Of a stretch of 64,000 bases of DNA, positions 44,566 through 55,424 are shown in pieces. Numbering within the stretch: position 1 is the first letter of the stretch; every line of letters begins with the position of its first letter. The position numbers and the translations under genes were made by a program. The stretch is from Mytilus californianus (Eukaryota; Mollusca; Bivalvia; Mytilida; Mytilidae), in contig NW_026262690.1 of NCBI RefSeq assembly GCF_021869535.1, positions 14,719,001 to 14,783,000 of the forward strand, in the 5' to 3' direction. Below the pieces are notes generated by a model. It worked only from the letters and a program-made list of their open reading frames with translations, made no database searches and was not told the origin of the DNA.

Positions 44566-45584
44566 AGCAGCTCAGTTAACAATAATGACACTAGTATTTT
44601 TCAAAGCCTCAAACATCAACAGATTTTTTTTTTTATCCACTAAAAAGTTCAAAAGTTTCTTCAATAATTAATGACTGATCTATGGTTTTGTTTTATTACA
44701 AAAAACTTGGGTGATTGGTCAATACATATTGGGTAATAAAACGAATCAGATGTGTCACCAATTGTACAGAAAATAAAAGTCTGATGTATACTTTCTTTTT
44801 AAATAAGCATCTTAAGGATTTCTCTCCAGGAAACAGATAATCAGTTTAGGAGGACAGTAATTTTTTAAAAGGCTACAATTCTAATGGGCTAAGTTTTATG
44901 AGGACCAATTAAATATGGACATGTTGTTAGGTTGCTGTTATATTGGTGGTTACCCTGCATCTCCTTTAGTTCAAGTTGATCATCTTTTCAATAAAAGGAT
45001 TAAAAAACACATTCCATTAATTCATGTCCTACATTTATATACATTGATCGGTATGGTGAATGTTATCGCTTCATCACACTAACTAAGAAGTTGTCTGAAA
45101 ATTTTTTCTTCATTTTTTTAAAAACCAAATGAAGCATGACAGTGTGTTCAATATGACAAACAAAATTCTAGATTACATAAATATATATCATGATGAATTG
45201 ATACTAGTCAGGAAATTAATGGAGTGTCTGCAACAAGGAACAACTAATATGTTTTTATAAGATAACGTTTGATGTCTACTGTACATTTATTCACTTTATA
45301 TCAAAACTTTCTATTAAAACTATTATTATCAACTTTAAAATCAAATATTTTTTTATGTAACTATTGATTTTATTTGTAAAATCACAGTAACCTACAAAAA
45401 TTTCGGCAAAAAGAATCCATCCCATAAATATATATAATTCTTTGTGATCAGCAGAAATCAAAATCCTATTACATAAATTTATCCCTGTTTAACAGCTCTG
45501 TTTAAACTGTTTGATTTTTAGCTCTGAGTTTTTCTTGTCAATGTTTATAAACAGTATGAAACCTGCAATAGTGTTATAAGTGTA
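44566..45584. other. Intronic sequence, nothing recognised
   Basis: AT-rich. No exon or repeat. Confidence 0.4.
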
Positions 45585-46573
45585 ATAAAATGCTTCGCTG
45601 AGCGCAGCCTGATACGACCGCAGAGGTCGAACCCTGAACAGTTGGGGCAAATTTGGACACAATATTCAAGCTTGATACTGTCTAAATTTGGATTGTGATC
45701 AAATTTTTGACATAATATAGGTTTCTGACACAAAATAAATATGGTCAAAGGTCTTACAAATCTATTGCGCAATACTGTGCAATTGAAGATTTCTTCTTCA
45801 AACTTTTCAAAAATTCAAAATTTAAAAAATTTGGAAAAAAAAATATGAATCCTTTAAAAAAATTGTAAACAAAAAATCCCCCCCCCCCCCCCAACTTATT
45901 GAAACCTCCCTTGGAGCAATAACCCCAAAACTCAATCCCAGTCCTTCCTTTGTAGTATGGAATCTTGTAGTATAATTTCAGATAGATCCATACACTTAAA
46001 CACAAGTTATTGTCTCGAAACTAGATAAATGCTTGTTTTTGGCCCTTTTTTGGCCCCTAATTCCTACATGCTTGGGGAAATGAACCCCAAACTCAATCCC
46101 AGCCTTCCCTTTGTTATATGGAAGTTTGTGGTACAATGTCTGAGACACTTACACACAAGTTATTGTCCGGAAACTAGAAAAACGCTTGTTTTTGGCCCCT
46201 TTTTGGCCCTTAATTCCTAAACTGTTTGCCCCATAACCCTTAAAATAAATCCCAACCTTCTACTTGTGGTATTAAACATTGTGGTACAATTTCAGAGCAA
46301 TTGAAATACTTATACATAAGTTATTGTCCTGAAACTAGATAAATGCTTGTTTTGGGCCACTTTTGGGCCCCTAATTCCTAAACGGTTGGGACCATCATCC
46401 CTAAAATCAATCCCAACCTTCCTTTTGTGGTATTGAACCTTCTAAAAAAATTTCATAGAGATCCATTCACTTAAACTAAAGTTATTGTCCAGAAACAAAT
46501 GTGTCTTCGGACGACGACGACATCATACCATTATATGATCCCAAAAAATTTTTTGCTGTCGGTCGTATAAAAA
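45585..46573 (+). mobile_element. 'tacgaccgca' element, copy 4
   Basis: The left end 'cttcgctgagcgcagcc' and 'tacgaccgcagaggtcgaac' is nearly identical to copy 2 through 'attgcgcaatactgtgcaat' (45770s). A poly-C tract lies at 45878-45893. Three or so internal units follow ('cttgtttttggccc', 'cacttaaacacaagttattg'). The right end is 'gtgtcttcggacgacgacga' then 'ttgctgtcggtcgtataaaa'. Copies 2 and 4 share the same derived features, so they are close relatives. No transposase. Confidence 0.85.
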
Positions 46574-47084
46574 CCATAAGTAACAAGCTACAATGGACGC
46601 AGCAAACAAAATAGCATATTTCAGACTGAACTCATATTTCCTCTAATTGGACTTTTATGAGATAACAAAAAAGTAATTTAGATTGGTTGTAAAATGCTGG
46701 AAAAAACTGCTTTTAAATGTATGAATCAAACTAACTGAATGGAAATACAAATAAAATTCTTATTTTTTTTCAATTTACAATAAAAAAGCAATTTGTTTAA
46801 TGAATTTAATGGATAACTAGGATAATTGTTACATTAAATTATATGGTTTTATTTGTAATATGACTAATAACCTTTGGGATAATTTTGATTTACGAATTTT
46901 ATTATTAATGACCCAATAAATGAAACAAATTAAGCAGAATTTGGTCAATTCAATGTTTACTGTAAAGATTTTCTACAGAGAAAGATCTATTCCATTAGAT
47001 TTAATGTATTTCTATTCAGTAGACTTGTGTACCATACATTTAATAAAGGGCTGATGTTAACAATCACTGTTCTAAAGACATGGA
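46574..47084. other. Intronic sequence, nothing recognised
   Basis: AT-rich. No exon or repeat. Confidence 0.4.
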
Positions 47085-47825
47085 TAGAACACTAGAATGC
47101 AACTGCCAATGTCCTCACTTGGTATGTTTGGATCTTTGAGTTTTTGGAAATGACATGGACAGAACACTGGATGGACATGTAACCTTTAATTGGTAAACAC
47201 ATACTGAAAACACTGGAAAACAACATCAATTGTCTGCAGATAGTAAAGTCACAGACAGAACACTGGTAAAGAATGGCCAATAGTCATTGTCCTTGATTAA
47301 TATAAAGAATGGCAAAAAAGCCATTGTCCTTGATTGGTATAAACCTAAACAGAATGCTTCGAAACAACAGCAATTGTCCTCAGATAGTAAAGTAAAAGAC
47401 AGAACACTAAAAAACAATAGCAAAACCTATTGTCCTTGATTGGTATAGATGTAGACAGAATGCTTAGAAACATCAGCAATTGTCTGCAGTAAGAAATGTC
47501 ACAGGCAGAACCCTAGTAAAGAATGGCAAACAGCCATTGTCCTTGATTGGTATAGACCTAGACCATTTTTTTAATGCTTGGAAACAACAGCAATTGTCTG
47601 CAGATAGTAAAGTCACAGACAGAACCCTGGTAAAGAATGGCAAACAGCCATTGTCCTCGATTGGTATAGACATAGACAGAATGCTTGGAAATATCAGCAA
47701 TTATCATAATTTGGTAAATACAAAGATGGAATATAGACAGAATACTGGAAAACAAAGCATTTGTCATAATTTGGAAAATCAAAAGATGGAACATCGACAG
47801 AATACTGGGAAAAAAAACCCAGTAA
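47085..47825 (+). repeat. About 105-120 bp tandem repeat, six or more copies
   Basis: The phrase 'caattgtctgcagatagtaa' (or 'caattgtcctcagatag') recurs near 47226, 47370, 47475 and 47590. It is followed by 'cacagacagaacac', 'aaagaatggca', 'ccattgtccttgattggtat' and 'agacagaatgctt'. Flanking copies are more diverged. Open frames on both strands come from the repeat. Confidence 0.88.
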
Positions 47826-49832
47826 TTTTCATTATTCTTTATGCTTGTCACTTTCAGAATATTGCCTCCCCTTCTTTTAAGTCTACTCCTACACCACTGC
47901 AAACTTAGGTTATATATTTTCAGGTGCAAATAGTGAGTTCAGGGTGTTTACCAATTAACCTGAGATTTGGCTAAAAGATACATTTGTAACAAAAAATTAG
48001 TCGTCTAGAAACCATCAACATCCAATGAGGCATTCTGTTAATGAAAACTTTAAAGATATTATTCACAGCATTTGATGAACCCCTTTAATGCAACTCTCCA
48101 TTTCATCATCTAATTAACTGCTAAATTAACCTCTGATACGCTAAGTTCGCAAGATCAGAAAAATGCATTTTGGTGTTATTTTTATACCTTATTCAGATCA
48201 GCTATACACATTTTTTGTTTTAGCTACTCTATTTCAAGGATTTTAACAACAAAATTAGACATTCCCTCAATTTTTGAAATATGCGTAAGATTGCACCTAA
48301 AGGTGTTAAAACAATAACCAACCATAAACCACAGAAATCAATTGTACTGATTTATTCATTGTTATTTACATCATCATGAGAAATTCCAAAAGATAAAACA
48401 CTCATTTGATCCCAGTAAAAAGATAAAGAACTAATTATTGATTACAAATTCTTGCGTATCATTAACGATTATTGTTTAGCTCTGCCTCTATGAAATCCAT
48501 GCCATTTTTATTAATGAATTTAACAGACAACGACATGAAATATGATGCAAAATTTGTCAAAATTTGATGGAACTAGCAAGTCAAAACATGGCTTTAACAA
48601 ACCTGATAAAAATATGGAAGTATGCAAATAAATTAAAATAACTGAGTGCAATTACATTAAGATGCTAAAAATGGTCGAGATATTAAACTTTTAAAACAAA
48701 GTTTGTTAGGTAGTAAAGGTTAATTCAGTTAATTAATCAAACTGTTGTCCTTTGAATGAAATATATTCATTAATAGGAATAAAATAAGATTTAGGTATAC
48801 ATCAATGAAACATCAACCCAGATGAAATCTAGACAGCAATAAACAATCCTCAACATAAACAAATATTTTCCAAATTTTGCTGGACCAGATGCTTTCTCTT
48901 GATCACAAAGAAGCTTCTGTACAAGTTTCATAAAATTCCATTAAGGTTGGAAAAAGTTATTGATGTCTAAAACAACTTTAGTAACCACAGACTGAACTTC
49001 AATGTTAATCAGAACAGCATAAGATTGCCATGCCTCACCTTTGTGACTTTCATTGCAGCGAGACAATAACAAAAAATATAAAAAGATATGACAATTGACA
49101 TCCTGTCTAAGGACATTAAAAACAGAAAATTAAAAGTTCATAAAATCTGCCTTAATATCTTAAAGAAAAAGTACATTTGTATCTTATTTATAAATAGCTA
49201 ATAATGTAATTAAATCTTAAATATTTCTTTATAGATTTTCGAATGATGTAAAGAATTGTTTTAATAGTCTCTCAAAATTCTTCATATAACAACACTTGTA
49301 TATGTTTTATCATATAAGCTAATGATGTTTTAATGTTGATTTAATGTAAATTGTTTTTTGCACATGTATGTGATTGTTCTACAAGTGGTGAAACTTTAAT
49401 AAAAAAATATTGAATCTTGATTCTTGTTGATCATAATGTCTTATGTGAGCAAGACTAACATTAACCACTGAATACTGTAAAACATCAAATGGCTTTTTAT
49501 CAATGATTTTCTGTTAATGTTTAAGACATACACTCAAATATTAAAAAATGTTAAAAAATAATGCATTTCAGTGTGAATTGATTTTGGTGTGAAACTTATA
49601 TTTTGCATGGATGTATCCCTAAACAAAAGATATGATCATTTAGTTTCTTAGATTAGCACTGACCTTGAAATTTAATTAAGCATAATCAATGAGTGTGAAA
49701 TGTAGGCCTAATTTTAGTGACCAATTTATAAATAGAAGCTATTATGTAATCTTCAAATCAAGTGACATCAATAATGTCTCAAAGGTGCACCTCCACACCA
49801 AACTATATGACTGAATTTCAATCAGAATGTTA
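47826..49832. other. Intronic sequence, nothing recognised
   Basis: About 2 kb of AT-rich DNA without a recognisable exon, repeat or open frame of note. Confidence 0.45.
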
Positions 49833-49845
49833 CAACTGACTTTGA

Positions 49846-50090
49846 TTGATTGGTGTTTAATGCCACTTTCAACACTATTGTGCTATTTCGTGGCGGTCAG
49901 TTTTTATTGGTGGAGGAAGCCAAGGTGCCTGGAGAGAACCACGACCTTTGGTAGTAAAACTCACAATCCTAGACAAGTGATTGGAGTCGAGTGCACCTGC
50001 CCTGTGCGGGATTCGAACTCACAACCTCAGTGTTGACTGGCTAGTGATACAGTAGATCGACTACTTAGACCACTTGGCCACTGAGGCCTC
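49846..50090 (-). mobile_element. tRNA-derived SINE, complete, with 13-bp target duplication
   Basis: Flanked by perfect direct repeats 'caactgactttga' at 49833-49845 and 50091-50103. Read on the minus strand it starts with a tRNA-like head (box A region 'tggccaagtggtctaagtag', box B 'gagttcgaatcc'), has the body 'gattgttagtttt'-type wording in diverged form, and ends in a 'caatcaatcaa'-like tail at 49846-49856. The target duplication and tail show LINE-machinery insertion. It lies in intron 1, about 300 bp from the putative first exon. The plus-strand open frame across it is spurious. Confidence 0.93.
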
Positions 50091-50103
50091 CAACTGACTT
50101 TGA

Positions 50104-50400
50104 ACATGTATGTGGATACTTAAGATACTGCATATGCTTCTTGAACTAAATTGTTGATGTTATACAAAACCAATTAAAAACAAAACAAAAACAAAAAAAA
50201 AACAACAAAAAAACCTAGTTATTGTTTACATTAATCTAAATACACGTAATATGGTACTTATTTTAATAATAAGTCATCTTCATTTATTTATATCGTTTTA
50301 ATGAAATGTTCATGAAGAATAGGTAATTACTGCAGAACTAATCCAAACAGTCATTTACCTCAAACTGACCACTTACAAATCTATGAATAAAATATATTAC
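50104..50400 (-). other. Intron 1, first 300 bp after the putative exon 1
   Basis: AT-rich, beginning GTAATA on the minus strand. An A-rich run lies at 50175-50212. No exon. Confidence 0.4.
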
Positions 50401-50418
50401 CTGAACCTTGAATCCCAT
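50401..50418 (-). CDS. Putative exon 1 coding part: start codon and six residues
   Basis: On the minus strand an ATG at 50418-50416 opens 'MGFKVQ', ending at a donor CAG|GTAATA. The phase is 0, so it joins exon 2 as 'MGFKVQ' + 'VYEDGY'. The start context has G at -3 and G at +4, favourable for initiation. A short upstream frame (ATG at 50453, seven codons including stop, ending at 50433) lies in the leader. Alternatively 'gtgcag' at 50459-50464 could be an acceptor, making 50401-50458 an internal exon whose frame stays open (19 codons) in the same phase. I favour a first exon because of the TATA-like box upstream. Support is from splice, phase and context only, and the exon is very short, so it could be coincidence. 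Confidence 0.45.
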
Positions 50419-50484
50419 AGCTGTGTAAATATTTAGTTTTTCTTGGTGTCCATTTATCCTGCACAATGTCTTGCAATAAATCTA

Positions 50485-50491
50485 CTTTATA
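50485..50491 (-). promoter_or_regulatory. TATA-like box for the EGF/TNFR-like gene
   Basis: The minus strand reads TATAAAG at 50491-50485. A start site 25-32 bp downstream would fall near 50455-50462, giving a leader of about 40 nt before the ATG at 50418. AT-rich DNA makes chance TATA matches common. Confidence 0.3.
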
Positions 50492-50499
50492 GACACGCC

Positions 50500-51596
50500 A
50501 AATTACTTTTCTACTTTGGTCAATTTACAAATATTTACATCTATTAGTAAATCAAACGGACCTAATTGGTCATCAGTGGTCAGACAGAAATCTCCATCAA
50601 AAACTCATCTATCTGTACTACTAATGTCATTGCTTTACACAATAAATCACACTTCCTGTCAATGCATGGCCAAACTAAATAACTTTTTATTCTTTTTGCA
50701 GAAAAAACTTCAACAAATTAGTTCTGTGAAGTGCTTTGATGGAGTTTGATTGCTCCTGATACAGTCAAAGACAAATCTACTCAAAAGAATTTTTCTGAAA
50801 CAATTTCTATCTTAACTTTTGTAAATGAAAGTCTTTTTTGATAGAGATAAAGGTTATCTTAGACAGCTACCCAAAAATTTACAACAACAAAAACAAAATG
50901 AACATCTTTGTTGGACAAGATTCTCTAGCAGACAACTAATATGTTTTTCATCCATATATCAGAATTGTTGATCTGTAGGCAACAGAAGTAAATTATGACA
51001 TTCTGGTGTTATTATGATGGACAGAGTCTAATTTCAGACCACTTGACCATATCTTTTCTATACAGTAATATATCTCAGAGCTTTTATTATGTCTGCACAA
51101 GCTAGCTGTTTTTAAATATTTCCTTAGGGACCATTTTATGGCAATATTAGCTACTTCAGTAACCCAGACTTAATCCATCACTGGTACTTATCTGCTCTTT
51201 ATTAAAGGGAGAAAATCAATAAGTCTTTCAAATATCAACACTGAGGGAACCAGTCCAACATTTATTGTGATCACTTCAGTTTCTATTGGCAGATTAATTG
51301 GTTTGTTTGTCTCAAAAAGAGTTTTGTAGAACAAGAAAAGACATATACATGTACATTTACTTTTAGACATTAAGAGCTTTATTGAATTTTGTTTATAAAT
51401 AGTTTATTCTTCACTTTCTTTATTAGCTGTATAGTCCCTCTGTCAGTTCTTGACATCTTATACTGTACAAACAGCTTATTTTTTGCAGATACTTTTTTTT
51501 TGTGTTTAGCTCTTTCAACCGATTAAATTTGGAGATTTTCTTTCTTTATTTGAGGATTCATATAAGAGAAAATGCAAGTAAGTAAGTAAAGATCTA
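50500..51596. other. Presumed upstream flank, nothing recognised
   Basis: AT-rich. The frames at 50516-50749 and 51188-51370 have no recognisable product. Confidence 0.4.
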
Positions 51597-51775
51597 ACCA
51601 TGGTCAGTGAAGGTGTGACCATGGTTAATGTAGATAACCATGGTCAGTGTGAATAAAACCATGGTCTAAGTTAGTATAACCATGGTCAGACTACGTAACA
51701 TGGTTGATGTTGGTGCAATTCAGTAAAACACATGGTTAAAAGCATGGAGAACCATGATAAGGCAGGTTTTAACCA
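51597..51775 (+). repeat. Short tandem repeat built on 'accatggtca'
   Basis: 'aaccatggtcagtg' or a close variant recurs about every 25-33 bp (near 51597, 51620, 51638, 51659, 51679), then decays to 'acatggtt' forms. It shares the 'ccatgg' core with the MITE at 43565-43780 but lacks that element's ends. Confidence 0.75.
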
Positions 51776-52387
51776 TAGACAGGTGGTTTTTGTCTTAAAC
51801 AAAAAGAAATGTCTTTTCAAGAAACATTTTATTCATATTATATCATCGATAATCACTGATATTACTATCAAACTTATATTTTCTCACGTATTTCGAAATA
51901 TTTTGCACAAAACATAGCAACTAATTGCTTTCTTAACTTCTCATCCCCATTAAGTACTGAGACCTCCTGTGAGTGTCAAACTTATTGAGAAATAAAACAA
52001 TAATAAGTCACAAATTCAAACTAAGTTTTCCCAATCTCCTATTATCTTTATAAATATTATTTATCATTTATCATTGTCTGTCCAACTGGCTGAGAATCAA
52101 AAACCAGGAAAGTTAACATCTTTATTATGTCTCAATTTTGACCATTTTTATTTCCAAATTCAATTTTGACTGTAATATTTTTCAATAAATAGTCTGTAGG
52201 GCCATAACTTCTATTGATTTGTTTTCAATTTTGTCTGAGATAAATACTAAAGGATATTGTTGGGAAAAATAACTAGATCTATGATAAAGATGAAAAAGAT
52301 GAACAAAAACAAAATAACAAAATAACAAAACCCATTAACAGTCAATGTTTTACTTAAATTTATGAAACATTTAGTCAGCATATTAAA
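51776..52387. other. Nothing recognised
   Basis: AT-rich. No exon or repeat. Confidence 0.4.
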
Positions 52388-52810
52388 CTAAAGGCTCCAG
52401 GGAGCCTGTATTGCTCACCTGGCTTTTAAATGTGACTCCTATAAATTTTCTTCCTACAGTTTTAGTCAAAATGAACAGTAGAATTAGAACATGACATTCA
52501 GAAAATGTTTGACTCAGTGTCAGATTTTCTCTAAATATAACTGTTTAAAGGAAAATGGACAATACTTGTTTTTTACCCACATGTTCTATTGTTATCATTT
52601 GTGGCCATGTTGGTTGGCAAGTGGGATCATCAGACACATTTTTTTTAAAACAAGATACCACAAAGATAAGTAAGGTAGAGATTGGTTCATTTGGCCCAGT
52701 AGTTTCAGAGTAGAAGATTTTTATAAAAGTTGAAGAACAATGATTGACGGCAGAAGATGGACTCCAAGTGATGAGAAAAGCTCACATGGCCCTGTAGGCT
52801 AAGTGAGAAT
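52388..52810 (+). repeat. Dispersed repeat beginning 'aaaggctccagggagcct'
   Basis: Left end 'ggctccagggagcctg' and 'gctcacctggc'; right end 'tggactccaagtgatgagaa', 'agctcacatggccctgtagg' and 'ctaagtgag'. The ends are partly inverse-complementary ('gctcacctggc' against 'ggctaagtgag'). I recall this family from mussel DNA. The frame at 52491-52673 is not a gene. Confidence 0.65.
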
Positions 52811-53639
52811 AAAACTAAATGATTAAAAGTATGACTTGTAAGTTAACAGTACAACAGTACTTTAATTTTACTGTGACTCACTGTCAGTATCACAGCAAAA
52901 CCCATCAATACATGCTGAAAACAAAACTTCTTTCAAAAAGTTTGAACAGAAGTAATTTATTTTCCAGAGTTGACATGGGATTTACATGAGATTTGTTGAC
53001 AAGGGACATATACACAGAAGGTCTGATGACAATAGTTTATCTTCTATACATGTCTTAATACTATAAAAACTTTCTTTCAAGTGGATTAAAGTCCTGGAAC
53101 ACTTCAAAAACAAAATGTTTATCTAAATTTAAATAAAGTTCATTTTATGTCATGAATAATAAAACAGGATTAATAAAAATGTCAAGAAACCACCCAGAGA
53201 TTTGTATTTCACACTTTCTATGTAAAATGTTATAATTTTGTTTGAAGTTTGTAATACATGTTAGAAACAATGTTTTTGTTGTATGTTCTAAGATCAGTTC
53301 CTTCTAACAACAATTAATCTAGTTTACTTTGTTAATTCCTTCATAATCTTGTCATAGTATGGTATATTGTGTTTTTGATATATTGTGTAGATTGTTTGCT
53401 TGAAGAAGTGTCTGTGCCTTTCTCTTTATTGTTGAACTCATGTGTACATCTGAGGTCAGATTTTGCCAGAGCTTGATGGTAATTGTTTATGTCTTTAAAG
53501 GATTTGGATTTGTTTGCAGATCTTTGGAATTTCATTCACAACTTGCCTCTATTCAAATTGAATGATCAATCTTTGAATTTATATGTTGTCCAATTAAATG
53601 CTCATTTTTGTTTAATGACATTGTTGGGTTTCATTGATG
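52811..53639. other. Nothing recognised
   Basis: AT-rich. The minus-strand frame at 53341-53535 is unrecognised. Confidence 0.4.
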
Positions 53640-53836
53640 TACTGTAAATTCAGAAATTATTGTGTGCATTTATTATTGCGATTTTTGAAGAATGGACAAA
53701 AAAAGTGAGGTTAATTATTGCGATTTCAGAAAATCTGCATACAGATAAGATATCAGAATGCAAGTTCTTATTACTGCGATACTCACCTATTGCTTTTAAT
53801 TCTCATTAATAATTAATAATTTCAAAATTTACAGTA
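53640..53836. mobile_element. MITE with 'tactgtaaatt' terminal inverted repeats
   Basis: The left end 'tactgtaaattcagaaatta' (53640 on) and the right end 'taatttcaaaatttacagta' (to 53836) are inverse complements over about 23 bp with a few mismatches. A TA at each edge could be the target duplication. The interior has repeated 'attattgcgat'. Confidence 0.85.
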
Positions 53837-54104
53837 AACAAAATATCTCCACTCATTCATACACTGCTAGACTAGGTTATGGCAGTGGTTTATCATTGAA
53901 TATGTTGACCTCTTAATCTTCATCTTTTTTAAATATCATTTTATCAATTTGTAATATTAAGTGTCCCACAAAAAACATACCTACCAGTAAAATAGAATAA
54001 TGTCAGATGTGGTCAGCTTCATCTTAAAAGGAACCTGACATTAATATTTCTTATATAATCTTTTTATTTGTGAAAAATACTTTTGCCTTGGAATTTTTAA
54101 ACAA
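53837..54104. other. Nothing recognised
   Basis: AT-rich spacer. Confidence 0.4.
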
Positions 54105-54235
54105 CTTATATAATAACTTATTTTACTATAAAAACAAAAGAACAAATACTTATTTTCCTATAAAAACAAAAGAACAAATACTTATTTTCCTATAAAAACA
54201 AAAGAACAAATACTTATTTTACTACAATAAAAAAG
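54105..54235 (+). repeat. 32-bp tandem repeat, about four copies
   Basis: 'ttattttcctataaaaacaa' + 'aagaacaaatac' repeated, with first and last units diverged ('ttttactataaaa', 'ttttactacaataaa'). Confidence 0.93.
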
Positions 54236-55424
54236 CCATTATTTTATTATTGATAAAAAAAATTCTACATTTAACAATGAATTTTACCAATTTTCTTATA
54301 AAAAGTCAACATAAAAGAATGTCAAGCCTACTGGGGAATTTATCAATGGTCTGCTTACAATACTTAGTACAACTCAATTTTTTTTTTTTTTAAATTCCAT
54401 AGTCTCCAATGGCTTAATGTGAAATTACTGCAATCAATGTAGCTAAGATTACATTTCTTTTTATTGTTTTGAGAGAAAAAAAACATCTGTAATAATCTGA
54501 AGTATTTGTATACAAAGCAAATGTAAACCCAAGCCCTTTAAAAACACTAAAAGCTCCAAAGATTCCAAAGTTTTTTTACAGGTAAGAAACAAGTGATGAT
54601 ACTCTATTACTGATCCAAAAGATATTTAATTATTTCCAGTTGGTTTTAAAAATAATCCATTTAAAGGCTACTTTAATTCTAACTATCTGCATTTCTGGCA
54701 ATATATCTCCCAATTCAAAATTCCTAAATAGAATGATACTGAAATATTCTTTTTTTCAAAGGATAACATGATAATGTTAAGAAAAAAGAATGATTTCTAA
54801 AACTATCAACATGAATTTTGTTATATCTGTCTACATTTTCCTCCTTTCTTAGAAACCTTGTCCTCATATATTTTTTATAGCTTACTTGTAGTATTTGTAA
54901 CACCATCTAACTAAACCCTCTTAACCTTCCTGAAACAATAATTGTCACATGACCAGTATCAGACAAATGTAGGGAATGTTGTGCTCAGTAAATATACATT
55001 GTAACTGTCATTCAATCAACCTACATGTACAATGTTTGTTACATTCCATTCTCTCCTATGTTTCTCTTCCTTTTTATATAACAGCACTGCATGATTACTG
55101 ATAGGAATTTCATTTCCAGTGAATCTTTCTTTTGTCCTAGATCACTACATTCCCTCATAACTGTTCTTTATCAATTCAAAATTTTAGGAAAGATTTAAAA
55201 TACAATATTTTTCATTGTGTGGTTTCTACATATTATATGATTACTTCTTGATGAAATAAAATTATTAATAGACTGAATAAATAAATGTTTTTAATCGTAC
55301 ATATATGTTTTAGTTCATGGTATCAGTATTCCTGAAACAAAAACTTAACAGCTGTATGTGGCCCAACACTTCACATTTCTGAAATTGACAACTCACTATA
55401 CCTCTTGTTTTTAGCCAATATAAA
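54236..55424. other. Nothing recognised
   Basis: AT-rich, with T- and A-runs. No exon or repeat. Confidence 0.4.
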
